Assembly (NCBI RefSeq): GCF_902713425.1
Contig: NC_081245.1
Span: forward strand, 4,391,108-4,455,107
Reading direction: 5' to 3'
Source: Acipenser ruthenus
Lineage: Eukaryota; Chordata; Actinopteri; Acipenseriformes; Acipenseridae
Length of the DNA stretch: 64,000 nt
A program made the translations under genes and the position numbers. The notes below the pieces were generated by a model, which was not told the origin of the DNA, did not search any database, and was given only the letters and a program-made list of their open reading frames with translations. Of this stretch, positions 30,863 through 41,554 are shown piece after piece. Each line of letters begins with the position of its first letter. The stretch's first letter is position 1.

Positions 30863-30867
30863 GTCAT

Positions 30868-31372
30868 TTGTTTTACATCTCATCCAAAGGACGGAGCACA
30901 AGGAGGTGAAGTGACTTGCTCAGGGTCACACACACACACACACACAGTGAGTCAGTGGCTGCTGCAGAGTCACTTCCAATAGGAGCTCGTTTGTTTGACG
31001 TCTCATCCGATGGACGGAGCACAAGGAGGTGAAGTGACTTGCTCAGGGTCACACACACACACACACACACATGCACACACAGTGAGTCAGTGGCTGCTGC
31101 AGAGTCACTTCCTATAGGAGCTCGTTTGTTTGACATCTCATCCGAAGGACGGAGCACAAGGAGGTGAAGTGACTCGCTCAGGGTCACACACACACACACA
31201 CACACACACAGGGAGTCAGTGGCTGCTGCAGAGTGACTTCCAATAGGAGCTCGTTTGTTTGACGTCTCATCCTGAAGGACGGAGCACAAGGAGGTGAAGT
31301 GACTCGCTCAGGGTCACACACACACACAGTGAGTCAGTGGCCGAGCTGGGATTTGAACCTCGTGGTTCCCCC
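30868..31372 (-). repeat. SINE (family B) with internal tandem expansion
   Basis: Four copies of about 115-125 bp, each with GGACGGAGCACAAGGAGGTG, AAGTGACT, TGCTCAGGGTCACACACA and GTGAGTCAGTGGCTG. The unit is the middle of SINE-B bounded by a growing (CA)n; the head (GGGATTTGAACCTCGTGGTT) follows once at 31338-31360. A SINE interior has turned into a minisatellite. Confidence 0.8.
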
Positions 31373-31435
31373 ACTTGATCAATTCCTTGTTCCTGTGTGT
31401 CCCGGGTTTGGTTTGAGTTGAAAACACTCCCTCAC

Positions 31436-31508
31436 CTCGCAGCTGCGCTGGAGCGCAGCGATCTCGCAACACGTCTGTAACCTTCATCGACCCCGCCATC
31501 TTCCTCAT
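31436..31508 (-). CDS. Candidate first coding exon of kash5
   Basis: ATG at 31508 (or 31499) opens MRKMAGSMKVTDVLRDRCAP and AQLR and ends at a strong donor, CTGCGAG|GTGAGG, in phase 1. It can join the alternative acceptor at 28410 of the VNTR exon in frame, giving ...[12 protein letters not shown]. The surroundings are CpG-rich. Against this, the X-box cluster lies downstream of it, the distance is 3 kb, and I cannot match the residues to KASH5. It may belong to another gene. Confidence 0.4.
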
Positions 31509-31613
31509 CGTTAGAGTCCGCGCTGGCGTCTCCAGTGTAAACCAGACCGGATTTTCCCCAAGGGGTTTCCTGATGTAGTTTTGACAAACTTCAGGGCAGC
31601 TGGAGAACGTTTC

Positions 31614-31850
31614 AGCAGTGTGGAGTAGTGGTCAGGGCTCTGGACTCTTGACCGGAGGGTCGTGGGTTCAATCCCAGGTGGGGGACACTGCTGCTGTACC
31701 CTTGAGCAAGGTACTTTACCTAGATTGCTCCAGTAAAAACCCAACTGTATAAATGGGGAATTGTATGTAAAAATAATGTGATATGTTGTAACAATTGTAA
31801 GTCGCCCTGGATAAGGGCCTCTGCTAAGAAATAAATAATAATAACTACAA
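31614..31850 (+). mobile_element. tRNA-derived SINE (family A)
   Basis: The head GCAGTGTGGAGTAGTGGTCA, B-box-like GGGTTCAATCCCAGG, body TGAGCAAGGTACTTTACCTA and tail AAGTCGCCCTGGATAAGGGC with (ATA)n. Further copies lie at 33950-34170 and 35992-36232, and a tail only at about 50352-50397. Confidence 0.78.
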
Positions 31851-31854
31851 TGTA

Positions 31855-32559
31855 CAGCTATGGCCAAAAATTTAGCATCCCCTAGAATTTTAGGATTGAG
31901 GCAATGTAATGTAATCTTACATTATTCAACAGGTTTCATTCAACTTTCTGAAGCAGTGGTAGCTCCTGCTGTTCTGGAGTCTTCGCCTGCATTCTTATTA
32001 AAAACCAAAATAAATAAATTAAATAAACACACGTTTCTGTTTGCATTTTTTTTTATTGTTTAACAAAAATAAATGACCAATAATTCTACAGCTGTTTTTT
32101 TTTTTTCATAATTAAACATCTACTTATGGTCTGTGTGAAGCGATGCTGTCTATCACTTCTAGAACCATTTCTCATTCAAAAGTAGTTTCCTGAAATGCTT
32201 TTAGAAACTTGGGCGATGCAAACACAACAGGATATTAAACACTGGTAGGTAAAACTTTGCTTAAAATCGAAAAGGTATAAAGTACTGCTTTAATAAATCA
32301 TAAAGACAGACACAGTAAAATAAATATTTAAAAAAAATCACACATTTTAACTACAACACTTCACATTAAACTACACAACAAATGTGAACACAGAACACAA
32401 CAGAAACACACCAACAAGAAAAACTAATAATTAACGAAAGCAACGAGAGAGCTACTGACATAGAAAAATTCCTGGCCATATTATTAGGACCCACAGCTCT
32501 GGCCAAAAGTATTTCTGATTACATGATATCAAAGAAAAGATCAAAATGATGTTCATATA

Positions 32560-32613
<54 letters not shown>

Positions 32614-32660
32614 CTCGATCCTAAAATTCTAGGTGATGCTAAACTGTTGGCCAGATTTGT
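31855..32660. mobile_element. Two MITE-type fragments
   Basis: ACAGCTATGGCCAAAAATTT with CCTAGAATTTTAGGATTGAG at 31855-31905, and ACAGCTCTGGCCAAAAGTAT at about 32490 with CGATCCTAAAATTCTAGGTG at 32617-32636, are the terminal motifs of the same MITE family. Between them is AT-rich DNA and a (TTA)n run at 32560-32607. No gene. Confidence 0.55.
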
Positions 32661-32739
32661 AGTTTTCTCAATTAGATTTGCCGCTGCCTACTCAAAATAA
32701 ATACAAAATACAGCTTTTACACCATTGTCCCCTTTGTAG

Positions 32740-33235
32740 TTATTAACCAATCATATTCCTCCATTTCATCAGCTGGCTTGCCTCCACTAGGGTGGCTCCC
32801 CTCCCCTTTTGCGTGTTTTAGCCAATCACAGGTCTCCCTTCCCACAGCGATGACCTCATCGCCGACGAGAGCGAAACGAAGCGAGGTTTCGAAGGACCTA
32901 GCGAATGCCTACAGAACAATTCACTGACGTTTGAATTTCTAAATTGTAATTCAGAGTACTGTTTCAAGAAACACAACTTGTGGTAGTGTAGCTTTCTCCA
33001 GAAGTTTGGGGCGGACGGGAAACACGCCGCGAGCCTCTTTAAAAAGCAAAGCCCCTGGAGACCTGTTTCTAAACACGACGCAAGAACGGGACGCTAAGAT
33101 GGAGGGCTGCCAACTGTAAATAAATCATGCTGCTTTTGCCCAAGATGGACCAGAAGTGATTTACTTGTTGAATTATTCAATGGATTACTGCAGCGTTTTT
33201 CCCATCAACTGAGATCGATCAAAACGGACACAAGG
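32740..33235 (+). promoter_or_regulatory. Possible CpG-rich promoter and noncoding first exon
   Basis: CCAAT boxes (AACCAATCAT near 32747, AGCCAATCAC near 32821) lead into a GC-richer stretch with TTTAAAAAG at about 33038 and a possible donor ACACAAG|GTAGTG at about 33235. The only ATG frames are short. I cannot link it to any coding exon; it is a weak call. Confidence 0.25.
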
Positions 33236-33262
33236 TAGTGTGATTTATTAATAATCTTATTA

Positions 33263-33495
33263 TTATCATTATCTGTTTATTTAGCGGACGCCTTTATCCA
33301 AGGCAACTTACAGAGACTAGGGTGTGTGAACTATGCATCAGCTGCAGAGTCACTTACAACTACGTCTCACCCGAAAGACGGAGGTTAAGTGACTTGCTCA
33401 GGGTCAAACAATGAGTCAGTGGCTGAGGTGGGATTCGAACCGGGGACCTCCTGGTTACAAGCCCTTTTCTTTAACCACTGGACCACACAGCCTCC
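33263..33495 (-). mobile_element. SINE (family B)
   Basis: Reverse copy: TAGCGGACGCCTTTATCCAA at the left, TGACTTGCTCAGGGTC, GGGATTCGAACCGGGGACC and ACCACACAGCCTCC at the right. Nearly full length. Confidence 0.8.
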
Positions 33496-33569
33496 CTTAA
33501 ATGACATAATCTTGTCATTTAACTGATGGAAGACATTTCAATAATGCAGTAGCTGTTCAGTATATATGA

Positions 33570-33950
33570 CCACGTTACCTCTGTGCTGGCAGCCTTGCAC
33601 TGGTTTCCTGTACGGTTTAGGATCGATTTTAAAGGTCCTGCTTCGAATTTCTAACGCTTTTAAAAATGGCCTCGCTCCCCTGTATCTCTGCTCAGCCCTC
33701 ACTGTCTTAGATTACAGGATGAGAGTTTGCTCTGGACTCCACGGACTCAAGAGAGCGAAGGCGGCTCACGATTCCTGAGGGAAGGCCCCATTTCTTGTTG
33801 CTTTTAAATTAAGATTAATAACACATTTTTTAAATAATTTAGCAGCTGTATTTTAAAACGTTATCAATGTGAATTTATCTTTTTACTTGTTTTGGACGTT
33901 TATCTGTAAAGCGATTTGAGCGGATTTATCGCGAGAGGTGCTATGTAAGT
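33570..33950 (+). mobile_element. LINE 3' end, L2-like
   Basis: Reads LHWFPVRFRIDFK-like text (with changes) and GLAPLYLC, the conserved C-terminal region of L2/RTE-type reverse transcriptases. It ends in a GTAAAGCGATTTGAG...GCTATGTAA 3' tail typical of fish L2/Maui elements. Truncated and decayed. Confidence 0.6.
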
Positions 33951-34170
33951 GTGGGGTAGTGGTTAGGGCTCTGGACTCTTGACCGGAGGGTCGTGGGTTC
34001 AATCCCAGGTGGGGGGACACTGCTGCTGTACTCTTGAGCAAGGTACTTTACCTAGATTGCTCCAGTAAAAACCAAACTGTATAAATGGGGAATTGTATGT
34101 AGATATCTTGTAACAATTGTAAGTCGCCCTGGATAAGGGCGTCTGCTAAGAAATAATTATTCAATAATAA
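33950..34170 (+). mobile_element. SINE (family A)
   Basis: GTGGGGTAGTGGTTAGGGCT head, GGGTTCAATCCCAGG, and the TAAGTCGCCCTGGATAAGGG tail. It sits directly on the tail of the LINE fragment before it. Confidence 0.75.
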
Positions 34171-34270
34171 TCATCCCAGCTTTCAGTGGCAGTCTCGCGG
34201 GTATTCTGATGCGTTTCTGGACTCGGGTCCTGTTCAGTCTCTGATCAACTCTTCATTCGGTAGGTTTCTC

Positions 34271-35022
34271 TTAGGCGTGAAGCCTCTGATGTGCTTTCAG
34301 GTAGTCTACCCGGCTGAATCTCATCCCGCACTCGGTACAGTGATAGGGTTTCTCTCCCGTGTGAATCCGCTGGTGTTTTTTCAGCACTCCGGAATGGCGG
34401 AACCTCTTCCCACAGTCCGGGCACTGGTAGGGTTTCTCTCCAGTGTGGATCCTCCTGTGGACTTTCAGATGCTCGAACTGACTGAAGCTCTTTCCACACT
34501 CGTCACAGATGTAGCGGGTGTGCCCGGTGTGGGCACGCTCGTGAATTTTCAAAGAATTTGAATGCGTGAAGCTCTTCCCGCATTCAGTGCAGTGATAGGG
34601 TTTCTCTCCCGTGTGGATTCTCTGGTGCTGTTTAAGGTTCCCCAGCTCGCTGAAGCTTTTCCCGCACTCCGTGCAGCGGTACGGTTTCTCTCCCGTGTGG
34701 ATTCTCCGGTGCTGTTTAAGATTCCCCGAGTCGGAGAAACTCTTTCCACACTCAGGACAGGGAGTCGGCCTCTTTCCGGTTTGAATTTGTACGTCGGGAT
34801 CCCTTCTGCTCATCGCGTTGCACGGGGTTTCAGGGTCGCCGACGCACACAGAGCGTCCGGTCTCCGTCGACCCCAAGAGCGGGGGACGCACGCGGCTGTC
34901 TGGGAGAGACGCAGCCATGGATTCCTGCGCCTCTTGCGTTGTCGTCTTGCTTTGTATCCGAAGCTGTCGACTGCCACCTGAAGCGACCGCCCAGAGGAGG
35001 GATGAAGTGGACTCTCCTGCAT
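34271..35022 (-). CDS. Zinc-finger gene A, finger exon
   Basis: Reads AGESTSSLLWAVASGGSRQ from the acceptor, through MAASLPDSRV, to six fingers and the stop TAA at 34271-34273 just after QRLHA. All six fingers keep C2H2. Confidence 0.85.
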
Positions 35023-36197
35023 CTAATTGAGAAGCAGAAAAAAAGATTCTTGGTCACTTCTTTTGCATAGGACGAGGTAAAGCGATCTTATGCTAAAATT
35101 CGACCTCCCAACCACCAGGGGGGCTGTGAGCCAACCTTGAGGCTTTCAACAGAAAGGGCGTGACGCGGAAGTTCCGGCTTTTGGGCGGAAGTCCCAAAAG
35201 AGCGGTCGCCATCTTTGTTGGGGGCAGCAAGGTTGGCTCACAGCCCCCCTGGTGGTTGGGAGGTCGAATTTTAGCATAAGATCGCTTTACCTCGCCACAC
35301 ACCCCCTACTGAAACCATGTGACCACATGATCTCGTCAGCCAGTCCCACCTCCAGCCATGGCTAAAGGTTTTGAATCACCACCCTATAGAGCGAACTAAT
35401 TTTGCTTCATAAAGTCCAGTGAAACCTGCTGGGAGATACTGAAATTGAAGAAGGGATCTATGAAAAAGACCTAGGAGTTCATGTTGACTCAGATATGTCT
35501 TCATCTAGACAATGTGGGGAAGCTATAAAAAAAGGCCAACGAGATGCTCGGATATATTGTGAGAAGTGTTGAACTGAAATCAAGGGAAGTCATGTTAAAA
35601 TTTTACAATGCATTAGTAAGACCTCACCTAGAATATTGTGTTCAGTTCTGGTCACCTCGTTACACGTCACGTTGCTGCTTGCGTACTCCTGGAGTCGCGT
35701 TGGAGATTTTTAATACAGGCTTCACTGTACTGTAATTGAATTTAAGACTATTTTTGAGAGAAAGACGTTGTTTAAAAAGTGCGTCTGAAATTCGTTGTGT
35801 CAAACTTGTTGAAACAGCTGTAGTGAATGTATGCTCTTCAAAGCTGGACCTGTGAACCAATCAAACCTCCATCAGGACCCTGAAGTCGTTCAGTGACTGT
35901 GAGCGATGGGACACCCCTGACTGGTAAAAAAAAACTACATGAACATAATTTAGATTTTTCATTTAAAAGAACCTACAAAATGATATCGGGCAGCAGTGTG
36001 GAGTAGTGGTCAGGGCTCTGGACTCTTGACCGGAGGGTCGTGGGTTTAATCCCTGGTAGGAGACACTGCTGCTGTACCCTTGAGCAAGGTACTTTACCTA
36101 GATTGCTCCAGTAAAAATGGGTAATTGTATGTAAAAATAATGTGATATCTTGTAACAATTGTAAGTCGCCCTGGATAAGGACGTCTGATAAGAAATA

Positions 36198-36233
<36 letters not shown>

Positions 36234-37484
36234 CTACCGGAAGCCATATTAGTAGTACAGTAGTATTTCATGTTAGATTTCGAAATGTCACATTTTTTAA
36301 TTTGTCAGTTTTTCGTTATCTAGAAAACTACAAAGCGGTGTGGAATTCAATATGTTAACAAGGGAACATTATTCAGCAGCTTTCACTGGACTCTATGAAG
36401 CTGAGGGAGTTCATTCTATATAGAGGGGGTGGAATTCAGTATGTTAACAAGGGAACATTATTCAGCAGCTTTCATTGGACTCTATGAAGCTGAGGGAGTT
36501 CATTCTATATAGAGGGGGTGGAATTCAATATGTTAACAAGGGAGCATTATTCAGCAGCTTTCATTGGACTCTATGAAGCTGAGGGAGTTCATTCTATATA
36601 GAGGGGGTGGAATTCAATATGTTAACAAGGGAACATTATTCAGCAGCTTTCATTGGACTCTATGAAGCTGAGGGAGTTCATTCTATATAGAGGGGGTGGA
36701 ATTCAATATGTTAACAAGGGAACATTATTCAGCAGCTTTCATTGGACTCTATGAAGCTGAGGGAGTTCATTCTATATAGAGGGGGTGGAATTCAATATGT
36801 TAACAAGGGAACATTATTCAGCAGCTTTCACTGGACTCTATGAAGCTGAGGGAGTTCATTCTATACAGAGGGGGTGGAACATTATTCAGCAGCTTTCATG
36901 AGCAGAAGCACTGGGTTCAACTCACATGCTGTGCTGCTTGTGGACGGCATCACTCCTTCCTCCTTTCCATCTGCAGCTCTTTCCTGAGGGGGGTGATGTT
37001 TCCTCTGAATGGACCCCAGCACAGTGCCCTCTTCTCCAACACTAGCACCAGTGTCTTCAGAGACAGGCTGATTGGGTTTCATGCAGATCTGTTCAGGAGG
37101 ATAATCTTCACAATGGCTAGATTCCAGCCTCTGCTCAAGTGGATGCTTATTATATTCTGTAGTGATGTGGGTATATTGAAGAGGCTCCTCTTTAATGAGG
37201 ACAGATTGGATTTCGGGGTCCTCCTCTTTAATGAGGACAGATTCCAGTCTGGGCTGGGTCTTCTCGTTCCCAGAAGCAGGATGTGGGGCCAGGCTTGAAC
37301 CCCACTCCCGTCCCTCTGCAGGGTGAACAGCTGGCCTCTCCGGCTGCTCCACGGCTTCAGGGGAAAGGCGTTTCTTTCTGGGATCTGTGATAGACAGAAT
37401 GGGACACGCTTAACTCTAGAAAAAACGACAGCCCATGAAACACCACAACACAGCTAGTACACTGTACAAAGAAAACCAGTGAAA

Positions 37485-37518
<34 letters not shown>

Positions 37519-38449
37519 GATCCCAGGGTGTCAGCTTCAACAACATTACTGGGGAGTTGGTTCCAGACCCTCACAATTCTCTGTGGAAAAAAGTGCCTCC
37601 TATTTTCTGTTCTGAATGCCCCTTTATCTAATCTCCATTTGTGACCCCTGTTCCTTGTTTCTTTTTTCAGGTTGATAAAGTCCCCTTGGGTTGACATTGT
37701 CTATACCTTTCAGGATTTTGAATGCTTGAATCAGATCGCCGCGTAGTCTTCTTTGTTCAAGACTGAATAGATTCAATTCTTTTAGCCTGTCTGCATACGA
37801 CATGCCTTTTAAACCCGGGATAATTCTGGTTGCTCTTCTTTGCACTCTTTCTAGAGCAGCAATATCCTTTTTGTAACGAGGTGACCAGAACTGAACACAA
37901 TATTCTAGGTGAGCTCTTACTAATGCATTGTAAAGTTTTAACATTACTTCCCTTGATTTAAATTCAACACTTCTCACAATATATCCAAGCATCTTGTTGG
38001 CCTTTTTTATAGCTTCCCCACATTGTCTAGATGAAGACATTTCTGAGTCAACATAAACTCCTAGGTCCTTTTCATAGATTCCTTCTTCAATTTCAGTATC
38101 TCCCATATGATATTTATAATGCACACATTTTTGAACTGCTTTCATTTGAAGTTTTAATTGATTAACTAACAACTAACTGAAGGGATCTATTGCCACTGCG
38201 AGACGCTGGTTTTAACAGAACACTGCCGATTGAAATTCTGAGCAATCGTGGGTTGGAATTGATTCCAAGGTAATTCGAAAACGGATTTTAAAAATGGAAT
38301 TTTAAAACAGAAACTGACCCCAACCCTGCTTATCGCACAGCAGTGTGATCCAGTCCAGGTTTTACTGTGATCAGCCCCCAGTGTGTCTAGCTAAGAAGCT
38401 CAGGTGTGTCTGATTATTAAACTCCCAGTGAAACCAGGACTGCACACAC

Positions 38450-38481
<32 letters not shown>

Positions 38482-38823
38482 TTTCACCTTGCCTCCATAC
38501 TTTTACAAAGGACTACTAAATCTCCCTTCTGAGAAAAACAAACAAACGATGAACTCACCTCCAGCTCTGCTGCACCGTGACCCGCGTCCAGAGTTCATGC
38601 ATTCCCGCACCGCTTTCAACTCGCTCTCTGATATTTCCAATCTCAGCTTCAGACTTTCATTCTCTTTCTCCTTTCCAGCCATTTCCATTCGGAATTCAGT
38701 GAATTTGCCGCCGACAACTTTTGTGATTTGGCACAAGACGGTGTCTACAGCCGCTTTCACTGCGTGCTCGATGGTAGAGGCGAGCTCGTCTTGAAAGAAC
38801 GACACGGAGACGCTGACGTCCAT
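34271..38823 (-). CDS. C2H2 zinc-finger gene A (6 fingers), three exons
   Basis: Nuclear DNA-binding protein, probably a transcriptional regulator. Exons: 38559-38823 (ATG at 38823, donor GGAG|GTGAGT, phase 1), 36926-37384 (acceptor ATCACAG, donor GCAT|GTGAGT, phase 1) and 34271-35022 (acceptor CAATTAG). Exon 1 gives [20 protein letters not shown] and a coiled-coil-like [16 protein letters not shown]. Exon 2 is acidic with repeated LIKEE motifs that could be SUMO sites. Exon 3 carries six C2H2 fingers with TGEKPY linkers (CPECGKSF...H to CTECGMRF...H), one linker altered (TGHTRY). Exon 3 does not share the N-terminal [12 protein letters not shown] segment of genes B-D, so A is the most diverged member. 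Introns hold a CR1 LINE, the 89-bp repeat, a SINE and a palindromic MITE. Confidence 0.82.
35077..35294. mobile_element. Palindromic MITE with about 60-bp perfect arms
   Basis: The left arm GAGGTAAAGCGATCTTATGC...GGCTGTGAGCCAACCTT (from about 35075) is mirrored exactly by AAGGTTGGCTCACAGCCCCC...GCATAAGATCGCTTTACCTC (35230-35293), with a loop of about 90 bp. The arms look identical, so the insertion is recent or under conversion. Located in intron 2 of zinc-finger gene A, 55 bp upstream of its last acceptor. Confidence 0.75.
35385..35665 (+). mobile_element. CR1-type LINE fragment fused to a MITE fragment
   Basis: After a short MITE piece (GCTTCATAAAGTCCAGTGAA) the sequence encodes KDLGVHVDSDMSSSRQC, MLGYIVRSVELKSREVMLKF and YNALVRPHLEYCVQFWSPRY. 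These are the C-terminal hallmarks of CR1 reverse transcriptases. It is truncated on both sides and carries a one-base shift near AAAAAAAGGCC. Confidence 0.75.
35992..36232 (+). mobile_element. SINE (family A)
   Basis: GCAGTGTGGAGTAGTGGTCA head, TGAGCAAGGTACTTTACCTA, TAAGTCGCCCTGGATAAGGA tail and (AAT)n. Intron 2 of gene A. Confidence 0.78.
36340..36890 (-). repeat. 89-bp tandem repeat, inverted, about 6 copies
   Basis: Same unit as at 17490-18025, opposite strand. It ends about 35 bp 3' of the donor of the acidic exon of gene A, so the array abuts a splice site here too. Confidence 0.95.
36926..37384 (-). CDS. Zinc-finger gene A, acidic exon
   Basis: DPRKKRLSPEAVEQPERP, then LESVLIKEEDPEIQSVLIKE, ending [20 protein letters not shown] and MPSTSSTA at the donor. 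The C-terminal half is nearly identical to the corresponding exons of genes B, C and D; the N-terminal half is not. Confidence 0.82.
37512..38165 (-). mobile_element. CR1-clade LINE, 3' part
   Basis: On the minus strand a frame of about 180 codons reads EKDLGVYVDSEMSSSRQCGE, SREVMLKLYNALVRAHLEYC, ALERVQRRATRIIPGLKGMS and LFSLEQRRLRGDLIQAFKIL, closely matching the C-terminal end of CR1 reverse transcriptase. It is 5'-truncated, with an open frame to the 3' end and an (ATT)n tail at 37485-37515. It sits in intron 1 of zinc-finger gene A. Confidence 0.85.
38559..38823 (-). CDS. Zinc-finger gene A, first exon
   Basis: [40 protein letters not shown], a Met/Glu-rich coiled coil, then a divergent end NSGRGSRCSRAG where genes B and C have [15 protein letters not shown]. 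This N-terminal segment is typical of many fish zinc-finger genes as I recall. Confidence 0.85.
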
Positions 38824-39410
38824 TATTCAGGAGGATTTCGTTAAAATAATGTTTCAGAAACGCAGCTTCGGTTTAATTTAGTTTTCGCTTCTAACGCCGC
38901 CACCTCGATTTTAGCTGAAACAGTTAAGGCGATTAAAAGGCATTAGCGAGTTAATAATAGACTATAATCCACACACTGCTGGCGAGATATAAATTAAAAT
39001 AGACCAAACAGACTCAGTCACTCGTTTCCTTATTTTTTTTTTTCAAAAACTTACACGGCTTAAAAAAAAACAAACAAACGTAACTTTTCTCTCTTCCAGC
39101 GGCTCCTGCTGTAAACATAGCAACAGACGCTTCCGGTTCCGGTTGGTTCTTGCCAAAGCAGCCAGTGCGCCTGCGTACTATCGCTTAACAAAAGCAATGG
39201 TTTTTTTGGGACGTACAAAGAAAACAAAAAAATCTTATGGTCAAAAAATATAATCTGATATTATTTTTGTAAACAAAATGATACTATCATGATCAGAGGT
39301 TTATTGACCCGTGACGTTAAATAAAGTGGATGACGTCACAAGCTCGGCTGTAAAGTGTGAATCCTAAAGAAATCCTAAATTACATTATTTTTCTGTAATT
39401 CACTGAAGCC
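38824..39410. promoter_or_regulatory. Promoter side of zinc-finger gene A
   Basis: Upstream of the ATG there is a CpG-containing stretch (AACGCCGCCACCTCG near 38895, CTTCCGGTTCCGGTT near 39130 with ETS-type CCGGAA cores) and a perfect TGACGTCA at about 39332. No TATA box. This arrangement is usual for housekeeping-type zinc-finger promoters. Confidence 0.4.
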
Positions 39411-39411
39411 C

Positions 39412-39481
39412 ATCTCTCTCTCTCTCTCTCTCTCTCCTCTCCCTCTCCTCTCCTCTCTCTCTCCTCTCTCTCTCTCCTCTC

Positions 39482-39521
<40 letters not shown>

Positions 39522-39525
39522 TCTA
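39412..39525. repeat. (CT)n microsatellite
   Basis: CTCTCTCT with CCTCTC interruptions, about 110 bp. Confidence 0.95.
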
Positions 39526-39529
39526 ATCT

Positions 39530-41330
39530 TCAGTTAGACCTCCCTAGTGTCCTTAATTGTTCCTTAATTCACTCTACCTTTATAAAAATGTGCACTGTGA
39601 TTGTGACACAAGTGTAAACTGCGGCACCATGGGAACAGTAATATGATCTAATGTCTGTTCTTTCGTACAATGACAGTATAACTGTACTGTGGTTCATGCG
39701 TGTACCACGTTGGGCACCGCTGTACAGCATTAACAGTCTGGGGTATACCAATTGTGCATATTATAATTAGGGCTGCTGTTTTGGGGGTTTTATTAATGGT
39801 ATTTTTCTGTGTTTATGGTTTTTTTAGCTATTTTTGAGTTTTATGTAAATCGTTTTTTTTTTTCCCAGGGCTTTCGTTTTTGATATTGAACCCAGATGGA
39901 TTTGCACATCGCTGTGCCAATGTGACTTGGGACCAGAATGGACCAGATATGCCATTGCTGGGCCAACGTGGCCAATTTTGCTGGGATAATAATATCTCAC
40001 AACGTACACTAATCATCTGAACGTAATTAAACCTCTTTTCAGTGTTTCTTACCTGAAACGTTTTTAGTATTTAAACAGCAGACCCCCAGTTCCCGCCATT
40101 GGAGTATTTGTAATTTCTTTAAGAATAGGCTGTGGAAAACTACACCGCGTTTATAAATGTAATATGTTAACGTGAAATTATTCCAGCAGGTTTCATTCGA
40201 CTTCATGAAGCAAGATTAGTTCATAGAGGTTGATGCAAAACTTTTGGCCGCAGCTGTAAGCAGAAGTTAATTAGGCGATGTTTTTCAAGGCCGCTGCCTC
40301 TCAAGAAACTCTTAGAAATGAAAGTACAATCATTCAAAAACATATATATTTGAAAGGTATGCGTAATTAATGAGCGGTTCGCATCTGGCATGGTATATTT
40401 CTCATTAACGCGGGCTTTGTTGCGATGTGTTTTTTTCTGTTGTTCCGCCACTCGAGTCGCACTTATCCGGGGAGAACATTTCCTCAAAGAGGCAGCCAAG
40501 AAAATAACGCGGGAGGCCCTGAGGGACGAATCGATTGTTTTGCGAGAGCCGCGCCTATTGAACGCTTTGATGAGAGGCGTTGGTAGAAAAATAAGGAATA
40601 TTGAATACAGTTGTTGTGCTTAATCCTCATTTCAGAAAGAAAAAAACACTCAGACAGAGCTAGAGAGAGAGAAGATGGAGGGAGGGAGGGAGGGAGGGTA
40701 CACAGCTGGGGCCAGTGGCGTAGTCCTAAACGCCAACAAAATATAGATTTCTTAAACAAAAATTATACAAATTCGCGTTTTATTTGTTTGTTGAGCATAA
40801 GGTAACATTTAATAGATAATGCATGCGATAATCCAGACATATTTGTCTTGTTTTGAAAGCATCTTGCGGATATATATATATATATATAGTTGTTTTTATC
40901 GTGAATGTTTGATTTTTTTCTGTTCTTTTCGATTATGAGGTCATCACCAGCGTAGAATTCCAATCACCACCACGTCATGTATAAACTATCACGTCATCCC
41001 CATGTGTTTGTTCTGCATTCAGTAACATTAGGAATCACACAAACGCGGTTATTTTTTTTATTCGTCATCAGTTTCAGAACTGTACAATTGTTTTTCAATG
41101 TATTTTTAAAGAATGTATCGGCTGACAGTTCTGGATAATTTAATTTTACACGACATTCTGAATACATGTTTGTTTTTTTTATCTCAGATATAAAATAAAT
41201 AAATACATAAGCGGTTCTGGTTTTGTAAATTGTGAGAAAAAAACTAACAAAGCAGATACTTAAATAAATCGTTTATAACATTACTGTGTTTTTTGTAATA
41301 AATGTGTAGCACTTAATTATATGGAGTGCC
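39530..41330. other. Intergenic, no gene seen
   Basis: AT-rich with a GGGA run at 40675-40697 and an (AT)n at 40871-40890. At 40395-40620 a plus frame reads RGEHFLKEAAKKITREALRD, which I cannot assign; codon use and context give no support. A MITE fragment lies at 40160-40255. Confidence 0.4.
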
Positions 41331-41338
41331 ATGTGTAA

Positions 41339-41545
41339 AATGATGATGATGACCTCAGAATAGAATGTTCATTCCAAATGGCTCCAAAGTGCCTAGTTTG
41401 AAAATAAGTTCACATTCCTTTTGTTTCCTGACAGCATTAGTTCCATAGCATTGAACCATCCCTCAAATTGTGATGTCTTCTATAGTGTGGTCATTTCTGC
41501 TAAAATGTCTGGCGACAGGAAAGGTAGCTAGCTTGCTAGATACAT
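41339..41545 (+). repeat. Dispersed repeat, left inverted copy
   Basis: GACCTCAGAATAGAATGTTC, ATTCCAAATGGCTCCAAAGT, CATTAGTTCCATAGCATTGA and GATGTCTTCTATAGTGTGGT occur here and, inverted, at 45238-45385. Both copies carry an ATG/CAT trinucleotide run at the same edge. Confidence 0.8.
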
Positions 41546-41554
41546 ACAGCTACG

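Noticed and set aside
40390-40623. Plus frame RGEHFLKEAAKKITREALRD
   Set aside because: No family recognised, no splice sites or start context, and surrounding sequence is intergenic in character.
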